NCBI GenBank assembly: GCA_025359965.1
Contig: JANYDC010000136.1
Coordinates: 1 to 64,000 of the forward strand
Source of the DNA: Pedosphaera sp.
GTDB lineage: Bacteria > Verrucomicrobiota > Verrucomicrobiia > Limisphaerales > SXQI01
Length of the DNA: 64,000 bases
Reading direction: 5' to 3'
Shown: piece after piece, positions 52,330-60,203 of the stretch
Numbering within the stretch: the first letter of the stretch is position 1
Layout: each line of letters starts with the position of its first letter
Notes under the pieces: generated by a model
Database searches by the model: none
The model's input: only the letters and a program-made list of their open reading frames with translations
Told to the model about the DNA's origin: nothing
Program-made: the position numbers and the translations under genes

Positions 52330-55136
52330 TTTTGCGATGTCTTCAACTCAGTCGTGAGATTCAGGCCGTAGGCACCAGGCCGTTGCAAAGGATAGATCAC
52401 AATGGCCTGTGCCGCCGCATCCGCTGCGGGATTCGCCCTGCGCGCTATTGAGACGGCACGGTCCCGGGCGTTGTCATCCGGTCGGTATTTTTCATGTAAT
52501 AAGCGGTGCTTCGAAGCTTTGGCTTCATCACGTTTTTGCGCGTAAATTAAAGAAAGATTGTAATGTGCGGTCAGATTCTCCGAATCGAGGCTGAGGGTCT
52601 TTTCAAAACGATTCGCAGCGGCTTCAAGGAAAAACTTCTGCTGATCCGGGTTGCCGCGCTCCTGCTTCGCGCGCTCGAACAAACTCTGGCCGAGCTCATT
52701 AATCACCTCATAATCCTTGCTGAAATCGAAACCGCGTTTGTCGAGTTCGGCGTACCGATCCTCAAGGATGGAGGTAAACTCCGTAATGGCCTTGTCCAAA
52801 TAACCGTTCTGCTTGTTGATAAGACCGTTTAGCCATGCCACTGTCCAGCGCGGTGCCGGCGGATCAAACTGGTTGGCGCGTTGCAGCGCCTGAACAGCGT
52901 CATCAAGCCGCCCTTCCTTGTTGTAGACTCGGGCAAGGTTTAGCGGTCCGTCTGCGCGGTTAAGCTTCTCCACCATGGTGAAAGCCTGGGCGGCCTGGAT
53001 CAGCTCGCCCTTTTCACTGCCCTTGTCACCTTCTAAAAACAATCCGATGCCGTAGTCGTTCCATCGCTGCCATAGATCAATTTTTGAGGGTTCATTGATA
53101 ACGGCCAGCTCTGTGCCTTCAATCGGGAACGTGATGGTATCGCGGGCGATGGTGGTGACGGGCAGTGTGTTGGTATAATCCTTGCCGAACACATACTGCA
53201 TGTAAGTCGTGTCAAACTTACGGTATTGCACCTTGATTTCCACGGTGATGGGCGCAGCGGCATGTTCCGGAACTTCCAACGCGTAATGCACCACAGATGC
53301 TGCGCCAGGTGGAATTTGGTGGTTATAAAGTGGCGTAAAAATATCCTGAGGATTACGGCGGTCGATCCGGTTGCCATCTTTGTCGAGCATGTAGACATTG
53401 ATAAAATGCGACCAAGGGTCCACCTGGTTGAAAGGCCCCATGCCGCCGTTGTGGCCGATGATTTTTCCGTTGCTGGTAACTTTCGCCTCAACCCACGCCT
53501 CGTTCGAATCCACGGTGCCCTGTGTGAAATGATGACCAAGCCGCACCGTGCGAACAACAGCTTCAATTAAGTATTTTCGACCGGGTTTAAGCTTGGGAAC
53601 CTCGGGCCTCAAAGGGGCAACAAGCGGACTGTCAACAGTGCCGCCCTCCTTTAAACCAAAAACATCCACACGCACGGAGCCTTTAAGGAATTCCTCATGC
53701 TTGGCGAGGGTGTTGGTATCTCCACGCAAGGAGGTCACGCCGGTATTCGCAGCGGGAAACAAATGATTATGAATGCTCAATCCATTGGTGCCAAAAATCC
53801 TTGCACCAAAATCGTCCGACCCTTGCAACGGCATGTGGCAGGTGTTGCAATTTTCCGACGCTTTCGGTGGATAGTAAAAACTCCGGGCATTGTGGCCGGA
53901 CACACCGCTTAGCAAGAAGGTGTCGTAGTGATTTTGCCCTCTCAGCCATTCCTTATAATGATTCAGCTCATAGGGAATGCTGACCTTGTGACAGGTCGAA
54001 CAAAACTCAGCACTCTTGTGCAGCGGTTTTAGGAAAGTGGCCTTGTGGAATTCCGGTTTGGCCTTCACCAACTGGTTGTTGATGAATTGGAGGGTCGCAT
54101 TAGTGCTGAAGGCGAACGGGTAGTGAATTGGCTCGTCGATGGTGTAGTCCGCATTGCCGATGGTTGAATTGACATGGGCAATGGCATGGCATGCGGTGCA
54201 GGTGATGCCCGCCTGTGAAGTGGGATGTTTGACATCATCGAAATTGGGATCATCAAATGCGCCACTAAAAAACGGCACCACATCATGACATCCCGCACAC
54301 CAGCGCGCGGCCTTGACATCGCCATCGCGCTGAAGGGCCACCTTGCGAGTCTCACGGACGCTGAAAAGATAGGGCTGGTTGTTGAATGAGCTGAAACGAT
54401 GCGAACTGTGGAACCATCCCTCATAGGCGTCTTTGTGGCACTTCAGGCAATAGTCATCCATCATCATGGTTTGCGCCGGGATGAAATTTCCGGAAACCGT
54501 GCGAGCTTTGGAAGGTTCGAAATATTTGGCTCCTTCCTTGGGTCCGGCCACGTTCCATTTGCGGGGATCCTGCTTATGCAGGGAGATCATGGCCGCAACC
54601 ACCGCCGCAACCGCACCCGCCCAACCCAGGCCTACCTTCCATTTGATGCGGGGGCCGGCCAGCCGGTGGAGCACATAGAGCCAGACCACAAAAAGCGGGC
54701 TCAGCACATGCGCCCAGTACGAAACAGACCTCGGAGTGCCTACCAGTTTAAAATCCCTGAACTGCACTAACACCAAACCCGAAATGAGTAGGATGATGCT
54801 GACGACCAACAATGCCCAGCCCACGCTGATGGCCCTCTTGTTGGGGCGATCATGACTGTTTTTGATGTGCCCTATGCCAAATATGATAAAGGGCAAAACC
54901 AAAAGAAGCCCCAGCACCAGGTGAACCAAAAACATCACCTGATAAAAGTAATTTTGGTAAACGTGGCCCGTGCTCCATTCCAACAAGGTTATGCTGGAGA
55001 GGTAGGCGGAGTTTGCCCCCAGAATCGCGAACAGACCCAGAAGGATATACAGAACCACACGCAACCTGGGTCCCACAGAGCGGACATATTTCTTGCGCGG
55101 AGCAGGCGGAGCGGCGGACTCTAAATCGCTGTTCAT
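52326..55136 (-). CDS. Membrane-anchored pentaheme cytochrome c with TPR tail
   Basis: A 936-residue protein with five N-terminal transmembrane segments (about 26-47, 64-88, 104-124, 139-159 and 169-185). Some carry His residues (72, 143, 157) that could hold heme b, but this is inference. A periplasmic part follows with five CxxCH motifs: CLKCH (230), CAGCH (280), CTACH (313), CSTCH (379) and CNTCH (430), in the manner of cytochrome c554-like proteins. After a beta-rich middle (HNGGMGPFNQVDPWSHFINV and similar) the last ~250 residues hold TPR repeats (LNLARVYNKEGRLDDAVQAL, ANRFEKTLSLDSENLTAHYN). Neither nitrogen-oxide nor sulfur partner genes are nearby. It is followed by the CRTAC1-type gene with a 4-base overlap. 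It may move electrons between membrane quinones and an external acceptor or donor; not determined. Confidence 0.88.
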   Translation of the reverse strand: MNSDLESAAPPAPRKKYVRSVGPRLRVVLYILLGLFAILGANSAYLSSITLLEWSTGHVYQNYFYQVMFLVHLVLGLLLVLPFIIFGIGHIKNSHDRPNKRAISVGWALLVVSIILLISGLVLVQFRDFKLVGTPRSVSYWAHVLSPLFVVWLYVLHRLAGPRIKWKVGLGWAGAVAAVVAAMISLHKQDPRKWNVAGPKEGAKYFEPSKARTVSGNFIPAQTMMMDDYCLKCHKDAYEGWFHSSHRFSSFNNQPYLFSVRETRKVALQRDGDVKAARWCAGCHDVVPFFSGAFDDPNFDDVKHPTSQAGITCTACHAIAHVNSTIGNADYTIDEPIHYPFAFSTNATLQFINNQLVKAKPEFHKATFLKPLHKSAEFCSTCHKVSIPYELNHYKEWLRGQNHYDTFLLSGVSGHNARSFYYPPKASENCNTCHMPLQGSDDFGARIFGTNGLSIHNHLFPAANTGVTSLRGDTNTLAKHEEFLKGSVRVDVFGLKEGGTVDSPLVAPLRPEVPKLKPGRKYLIEAVVRTVRLGHHFTQGTVDSNEAWVEAKVTSNGKIIGHNGGMGPFNQVDPWSHFINVYMLDKDGNRIDRRNPQDIFTPLYNHQIPPGAASVVHYALEVPEHAAAPITVEIKVQYRKFDTTYMQYVFGKDYTNTLPVTTIARDTITFPIEGTELAVINEPSKIDLWQRWNDYGIGLFLEGDKGSEKGELIQAAQAFTMVEKLNRADGPLNLARVYNKEGRLDDAVQALQRANQFDPPAPRWTVAWLNGLINKQNGYLDKAITEFTSILEDRYAELDKRGFDFSKDYEVINELGQSLFERAKQERGNPDQQKFFLEAAANRFEKTLSLDSENLTAHYNLSLIYAQKRDEAKASKHRLLHEKYRPDDNARDRAVSIARRANPAADAAAQAIVIYPLQRPGAYGLNLTTELKTSQK

Positions 55137-55254
55137 ATCCTATATGGGTTTCTGGCTCCGACACCGCTTTGGGGATACGCCAACCCACAAACCCGAAGGG
55201 TCGTCGCACCGATTTTACCAAAATATTCCACGACCTTAGCTTGGACCGAAGACC

Positions 55255-55842
55255 TCATTGACTCCCGCGCATTGGGGCGGAATGGTGTGTTTCAGGGGTG
55301 TAATGGTGATAAGCGTGGGCCAATTGAGAAGGTTCCAAAGATGGTGATTCCCGCCTGGTAATTACACTGGCCAGGAAAAGGACAATCATAATCACACCGC
55401 AAAGGAATTTGCCGAGCGCGCCCAAAAACAGCCCCAGCACCGCGCCGGCTCCCGCCTTGAAGGCGTCGTTGTTTTCCCGCCCCCCAGCCAGCTCGCCCAA
55501 GACTGCCCCAATGAAGGGTCCAAAGATCAGGCCAAAAGGAATAAAGAAAAGCCCCACAAGCGCGCCAACCGAGGCCCCAACCATTCCTCGCCAAGTCGCC
55601 CCCAGTTTTCGGGCACCCACCAGAGTCCCGATGGCATCCAGAGCCAAGGAAAGAAGCATTAGACCACCCATCAACACGAGCACCGGAGTGGAGGCCCCGG
55701 CTGCGCCGAAAATAATACGATGAATCAATGCGGCCACAAAAACCACTGGGATCCCGGGCAACACAGGAATCAAGCTCCCCAAAACGCCCATCATCATCAC
55801 GACCACCGTGACAAGCAAACCGGTGATATGCGCGGTGCTCAT
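55255..55842 (-). CDS. DUF456-family inner-membrane protein
   Basis: A 195-residue membrane protein of the DUF456 family, with four to five transmembrane segments (TGLLVTVVVMMMGVLGSLIP; VPLAF-like VLMGGLMLLSLALDAIGTLV). Typical Gly-rich glycine-zipper stretches (GASVGALVGLFFIPFGLIFG, PFIGAVLGELAGGRENNDAF) are present. The start at 55842 overlaps rluD by 4 bases, a coupling signal. Longer upstream frames run inside rluD. The function of this family is unknown. It is the last gene of the lgt-rluD-DUF456 unit. Confidence 0.88.
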   Translation of the reverse strand: MSTAHITGLLVTVVVMMMGVLGSLIPVLPGIPVVFVAALIHRIIFGAAGASTPVLVLMGGLMLLSLALDAIGTLVGARKLGATWRGMVGASVGALVGLFFIPFGLIFGPFIGAVLGELAGGRENNDAFKAGAGAVLGLFLGALGKFLCGVIMIVLFLASVITRRESPSLEPSQLAHAYHHYTPETHHSAPMRGSQ

Positions 55843-56897
55843 GCCGCTGGTTCCTTGATTTGCAGCGCGGCCAGCACCTCCAAAAAATCCTTGGGCAGCG
55901 GGGCTTGCCAACGCATGGCTTGTCCGCTGCGCGGATGACGGAAGCCCAATTGAAAGGCATGCAACATCTGCCGCCGCGCTTTGATGCCTGTTTTTGCGGT
56001 GAAATTCTTATTGGCACGCGGGCCGTAGACGTCATCACCAATCAACGGATGGCATAGATGCATGAAATGCACACGCACTTGATGAGTGCGCCCGGTGTGC
56101 AGCATCACTTCAACGCTGGCCGCCTCGCGCAACCGCTCCACCACGCGATAACTGGTCCACGCCTCGCGCCCGCTCTGGCCTTCCACCACAGCCATACGCT
56201 TACGATTCGTCGGGTGCCTCGCGATGTTCATGCGAATCTGACCACTGGCCTCGGCCGGTTGACCACAGACCAGCGCGCGGTACATCTTGTGAATCTTGCG
56301 CTCGGCAAATTGATGTGCCAGTCCTATGTGCGTTTGATCATTCTTCGCCACCACCAGACAACCGCTCGTATCCTTGTCCAGGCGATGAACGATTCCCGGC
56401 CGCGCCACGCCGCCAATTCCGCTCAACTGCCCCCGGCAATGATGCAACAATCCATTAACCAGCGTCCCCTTATAGTGCCCCACAGCCGGATGCACCACCA
56501 CCCCGGGCGCTTTGTTCAGCACCACCAAATCCTCGTCCTCAAACAAAATCTCCAGATACATCTCCTCCGGCTCCGCCCCGGCCGCCTCGGGTTTGGGCCA
56601 TTCGATTCGCACCACGTCGCCCGCTTTTGGTGTATGCGTTGGTTTGATCGTGCGCCCGTTGATGGTGATGTGACCCTCCTCAATCAGTCGCTTGAAATTA
56701 CCCCGCGATATCAGCGGGTAAAACACTCGCAAATGAGCATCAATCCGTTCATCCGGCAATGTTTGCGTCAAGGTTAGCTCCTCGACTTTGCCGCCCTCCA
56801 CCACCAGCAGTCCGGCCTCATCCATCTCCTCGTCCAAAATCGGAGGGATGGCGATCCGCCCGACCTGCTCAGAACCTGGAAATTCTGACTCGCTCAT
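55839..56897 (-). CDS. rluD: 23S rRNA pseudouridine synthase, RluD family
   Basis: A 352-residue RNA-modifying enzyme that makes pseudouridines in 23S rRNA helix 69 if it acts as RluD. An S4 domain (VFYPLISRGNFKRLIEEGHI, TINGRTIKPTHTPKAGDVVR) precedes the catalytic domain: VVLNKAPGVVVHPAVGHYKG, GIVHRLDKDTSGCLVVAKND with the catalytic Asp, and a C-terminal LHTGRTHQVRVHFMHLCHPL. The N-terminal ~40 residues (EFPGSEQVGRIAIPPILDEE) are an acidic extension not in the E. coli protein. It overlaps lgt by 4 bases and DUF456 by 4 bases, so the three are translated together. Confidence 0.95.
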   Translation of the reverse strand: MSESEFPGSEQVGRIAIPPILDEEMDEAGLLVVEGGKVEELTLTQTLPDERIDAHLRVFYPLISRGNFKRLIEEGHITINGRTIKPTHTPKAGDVVRIEWPKPEAAGAEPEEMYLEILFEDEDLVVLNKAPGVVVHPAVGHYKGTLVNGLLHHCRGQLSGIGGVARPGIVHRLDKDTSGCLVVAKNDQTHIGLAHQFAERKIHKMYRALVCGQPAEASGQIRMNIARHPTNRKRMAVVEGQSGREAWTSYRVVERLREAASVEVMLHTGRTHQVRVHFMHLCHPLIGDDVYGPRANKNFTAKTGIKARRQMLHAFQLGFRHPRSGQAMRWQAPLPKDFLEVLAALQIKEPAA

Positions 56898-57688
56898 GTC
56901 GTTTTAGGCTGAACCCTTTGGACCGGATTGCGCCGCAAAAGCCACCACAAGCCAATACCCGTCGCGAGAGTCCCCACGCTCACCAGTTGCCCAGGAGTCA
57001 ATAAACCGCCCACAAAATGCAGAGACGTGTCGTAATCCCCTCTGAACAATTCCACAAAGGAACGCACAAATGCGTACCCAATCAGGTAGCAGGCAAAGAC
57101 CTGCCCGGTGAACCGACGGCGTTGAAAAATCGCTGAGAGCACCAGAAACAGAACAAGGTTCAAACCTGCCTCATAGATCTGCGTGGGATGCACGCCGATG
57201 CCGTGAGTCCAATGCTCAAGGGGAAAGTGGATGGCCCAAGGAACGTTCGTGGGAGAGCCATAACAACAACCCGTCATCAAACACCCAAAGCGCCCAAACA
57301 CATGCCCCAATGCAATGCTGGGAGCCATGACATCCGCCATGCTCCAAAGCGGAATCTTTCGCACCTGGCAGAAAATCAGGGTGGTAATCGCAGATCCAAT
57401 CAGCCCGCCGTAGAAAACAAAACCACCGCGCCTTGGCAGGATCATTTCGTACCAAGGCTCGTCCGCGAACTCCTTGGAATAGCTGATCACATACAGCAAC
57501 CGCGCACCCAGCGCCGCACCCAACATGATCCAAGGGATGAGTGATGAAACCGCTTCCGGGCTAACACCCGCCCTGGGCGCGCGCCGCATCGCCGTCCAGT
57601 ATCCCGAAAGAAACCCGACGGCGGCGAGCACCCCATACCAATAAACGGTAAAACCAAAAATCTGAAACGCCACGCTATGCACTGACAC
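56894..57688 (-). CDS. lgt: Prolipoprotein diacylglyceryl transferase
   Basis: A 264-residue inner-membrane enzyme that adds the diacylglyceryl group to lipoprotein precursors. Family signatures: GARLLYVISYSKEFADEPWY, GGFVFYGGLIGSAITTLIFC, GHVFGRFGCLMTGCCYGSPT and HPTQIYEAGLNLVLFLVLSA. Seven transmembrane segments are visible. The first gene of the lgt-rluD-DUF456 unit. Its upstream region (57689-57950) is shared with the divergent accessory genes. Confidence 0.96.
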   Translation of the reverse strand: MSVHSVAFQIFGFTVYWYGVLAAVGFLSGYWTAMRRAPRAGVSPEAVSSLIPWIMLGAALGARLLYVISYSKEFADEPWYEMILPRRGGFVFYGGLIGSAITTLIFCQVRKIPLWSMADVMAPSIALGHVFGRFGCLMTGCCYGSPTNVPWAIHFPLEHWTHGIGVHPTQIYEAGLNLVLFLVLSAIFQRRRFTGQVFACYLIGYAFVRSFVELFRGDYDTSLHFVGGLLTPGQLVSVGTLATGIGLWWLLRRNPVQRVQPKTT

Positions 57689-57950
57689 GAAAGTATCCGC
57701 GATGGCAAAGGTTCACAAGCCGCAGACGAAGTTGGGCCGATCTTAGACAACGGGCATTTTTTCCAAACTGATACACGGCCTGAAGTTAAAACAAAACCCC
57801 ACCGAATACGGGCACCTAATAATCGGCATTAAAATCTTGTAATAACCGTGGGTTCTGGATAGTTTCCAAAAGATTCCACCGATCCGCCATGCCATCGCAG
57901 TCATCCAGCGATTACTGCAATACGAATAACAACAAAAATAAAATTCCTTT

Positions 57951-58379
57951 ATGGCACATTATGCGAGCATAGTCACAAGAACGGTGGGTGTTCGAAATAC
58001 TCCTCGCGAGCTTGATCCAAATGATGAGGGTTTTGTCTACGGCGGGCCTGCGGCAAGCTGCTGGGACGCTCTCAACCAAATATGTTTTCAGCTGGGTGTT
58101 CCCGCTCTGAAAAATTTTCAGTGGCAGGTTGAAGGCTCCAAAGAAGATATCGAAACAGAGTATGAAGGCATATGGTACAATCCCGCCGAAGGGCTTCAAA
58201 CGGTTTCCGCTGTTCTCCAGTTCCTCCAACACAGTTCACACAAACAGCTTAAAGCCCATTTTACGGAAAGGTTTATTGAGGAGCATCTTGAATGGATCGT
58301 TTTTGATCTGCGTGCCTACGAGATGATTCTAATCACGGCTCGAGAACAAAAGGACCCGTTTCGGTTGTCGATTTGTTGA
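57951..58379 (+). CDS. Hypothetical protein
   Basis: A 142-residue cytoplasmic protein that matches nothing I know. It has a short N-terminal beta part (SIVTRTVGVRNTPREL), a helical and partly amphipathic middle (EGLQTVSAVLQFLQHSSHKQ) and a C-terminal helix (EEHLEWIVFDLRAYEMILIT). No signal or transmembrane part is seen. It heads a row of three small plus-strand genes between lgt and the TPR gene; 22 bases separate it from the next one. The size and isolated setting suggest accessory DNA, but no toxin, immunity or phage features are visible. The upstream gap is A/T-rich with no clear ribosome binding site. Confidence 0.65.
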   Translation: MAHYASIVTRTVGVRNTPRELDPNDEGFVYGGPAASCWDALNQICFQLGVPALKNFQWQVEGSKEDIETEYEGIWYNPAEGLQTVSAVLQFLQHSSHKQLKAHFTERFIEEHLEWIVFDLRAYEMILITAREQKDPFRLSIC

Positions 58380-58401
58380 TGTTGGAACTCTGCCACAAAC
58401 A

Positions 58402-58779
58402 ATGATGGACACATCCGAAGGACATCCCACCAAGCTGCTCTTCATTTGCAGCCGGAATGAGATTCGAAGTCTCACCGCCGAGCGGATTTTTGGCGGCATC
58501 CCCGGGTTTGAGATCCGATCCGCTGGCACACAGCACAACACGCGAGTAGTCGTGACCGAGGGCCACATCGGATGGGCTGATATCATCTTCCTCATGGAGA
58601 AATCCCACCTAAACCGTCTTCAGCTCAAGTACCCCGAAGCCCTCCAAGACAAGCGCACCATCACATTGCACATCCCAGATGACTACGAGTTCATGCAACA
58701 AGAACTGATTGATGAATTGCAGGCGAAAGTTTTAACGCAAATAGATATTCCTTTTGGGAGAAATGAACCGCAACCCTGA
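58402..58779 (+). CDS. Small low-molecular-weight protein tyrosine phosphatase-like protein
   Basis: A 125-residue protein whose N-terminus (TKLLFICSRNEIRSLTAERI) has the CX5R(S) phosphate loop of low-molecular-weight tyrosine phosphatases, with Cys and Arg in place (CSRNEIRS). It continues with IPGFEIRSAGT and IIFLMEKSHLNRLQ, as in small family members of about 105-125 residues. A D in IPDDYEFMQ could act as the general acid. The family removes phosphate from protein tyrosine; small members also include unusual, uncharacterised ones. The end overlaps the next gene by 17 bases. It is the middle gene of the accessory trio. Confidence 0.8.
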   Translation: MMDTSEGHPTKLLFICSRNEIRSLTAERIFGGIPGFEIRSAGTQHNTRVVVTEGHIGWADIIFLMEKSHLNRLQLKYPEALQDKRTITLHIPDDYEFMQQELIDELQAKVLTQIDIPFGRNEPQP

Positions 58780-59098
58780 AGCTGCCGCAGAATTCCTCCG
58801 TGAACTGGCGAATTTGTCCTATAGACTTGCCGAGCACGGTTTCGTTGTCGACGGACTCCACGCAGACTATTCCTACTATCGTTCTTGGCAGATTACCGTT
58901 AGTAGAACGGATGAAGAAGCAATAAAAGTCTCCTGGGACGCACGTGATTGTGTTCTGGAGGTGGAGACTTCACCTTGTCGGAAGTTCATCAGTCCCAATG
59001 AGTGGAGGGTTGAGATGTCCAAAGATTTTAACAGGAATTCAGAATCTGCCCCGCTTCAGTTTCTGGAGCAGTATCTAAAAGCACGTTTTCCCAGATAA
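58763..59098 (+). CDS. Hypothetical protein
   Basis: A 111-residue protein with no known match. It starts with an amphipathic helix (EAAAEFLRELANLSYRLAEH) and goes on in beta strands (YYRSWQITVSRTDEEAIKVS; DCVLEVETSPCRK) to a C-terminal helix (LQFLEQYLKARFPR). The start at 58763 is supported by GGGAG just upstream and overlaps the phosphatase gene by 17 bases. It is the third gene of the trio. Confidence 0.65.
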   Translation: MNRNPEAAAEFLRELANLSYRLAEHGFVVDGLHADYSYYRSWQITVSRTDEEAIKVSWDARDCVLEVETSPCRKFISPNEWRVEMSKDFNRNSESAPLQFLEQYLKARFPR

Positions 59099-59270
59099 AC
59101 TTTCAATGCCAACACCTTGGATGATCTGATCAATCGGTTCGGGACTGAGAAAGGCGCATGCCGAGGACTTGCGTTTCTGGAGGAAGGAGACCCGCGTGAG
59201 AATTTTTCTGAGGAGAAAAATAAGAATTACAAGTGGGCTGCCAGTAATCAAGAATCTTCAGGTCACAACC

Positions 59271-60050
59271 TCACCCTGCCCTTGTGGCCTTCAATCCTTC
59301 CTTCGCTGCGAGATACCAAGGTTTTTCCAATTTTCTCCAGATTTTGCCGGATTTGCGGTACTTACGTTTAACGTCGGACCACAACTCCCTGGCTTCCGGG
59401 ATACGTTTGGTTTTCACGAGAAATTGGGCAAAATAGCCGCGCACAGCCTCCCCGACATAAATGGGCATGAGTGCCTGATAGCGTTGTTCGGCCTCCTGAA
59501 GTTTGCCCAAGCCCTCACATATTCTCGCCATTTGAAGTTCCTTGCGCGAGGCCAGCTCTTTGGCCTCCTTGAGGCTCATGCGATTTACCACCTCGGCCGC
59601 CTGCTGAAACTTGCCGTCGTTGATGAGAGCTTCGGCATAGGTGTATAAGACGTAGGCATCGTCGCGGTGGGCGGCTGACATCCCCTCCTCCAAAACCTTG
59701 GCTGCCTCATCATACCGCTTGGCCAAGGACAGCTCCTGAGCCAACCGCAGGCGGTTGTTCATGGTGTCGATTTCATCCAACTCCTCACTCAGCATTTGAA
59801 TCCGCCTGGCTGATCCTTTCAGTTTCCAGACGATTTCTTGAAACGAAGGGAGCCTGCGCTCCGGCAAGACCTCGAAGTAGAGGTAAGCCAGGGAGCCAAG
59901 CAGCGGGAACATGAAAATGATGCACAGCCACCAATAAGGACGCCCGCTGCGGATCACGTGCACGGCCATCGCCACCTGCAAAAGGATAATCACCTTGGCG
60001 GCTATCCAAAAGAGAGGGCTGGCTTGAGGAATGGAAACTTCGTCTGGCAT
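59271..60050 (-). CDS. Membrane protein with PLDc_N-type N-terminus and TPR tail
   Basis: A 259-residue protein with two N-terminal transmembrane segments (LFWIAAKVIILLQVAMAVHV, then WWLCIIFMFPLLGSLAYLYF) that match the small PLDc_N (phospholipase D nuclease N-terminal) membrane domain. The rest, from about residue 100 to 240, is helical TPR-type (LAQELSLAKRYDEAAKVLEE, YVLYTYAEALINDGKFQQAA, RICEGLGKLQEAEQRYQALM). No nuclease domain follows. The TPR part should face the cytoplasm and bind a partner; its identity is not known. It stands alone, convergent with the accessory trio and divergent from the beta-helix gene. Confidence 0.85.
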   Translation of the reverse strand: MPDEVSIPQASPLFWIAAKVIILLQVAMAVHVIRSGRPYWWLCIIFMFPLLGSLAYLYFEVLPERRLPSFQEIVWKLKGSARRIQMLSEELDEIDTMNNRLRLAQELSLAKRYDEAAKVLEEGMSAAHRDDAYVLYTYAEALINDGKFQQAAEVVNRMSLKEAKELASRKELQMARICEGLGKLQEAEQRYQALMPIYVGEAVRGYFAQFLVKTKRIPEARELWSDVKRKYRKSGKIWRKLEKPWYLAAKEGLKATRAG

Positions 60051-60203
60051 AAAATCAGCCGCCTACGTAGGAAAGGTTAGGGATGCCAGCAGCAAGAAGC
60101 AAGATTTGAGGCTGAATGGCATCATCTGCGCATTGACTCGCTAAAAGCGCGATGTAAGTTTCATGCGTTTCCGTGAAGCATCCATTCAGCGAGGTTTCCA
60201 ATC

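Noticed and set aside
59117-59371. An 84-codon frame after the accessory trio
   Set aside because: Overlaps the end of the well-supported TPR gene on the other strand and shows no domain or ribosome binding site.
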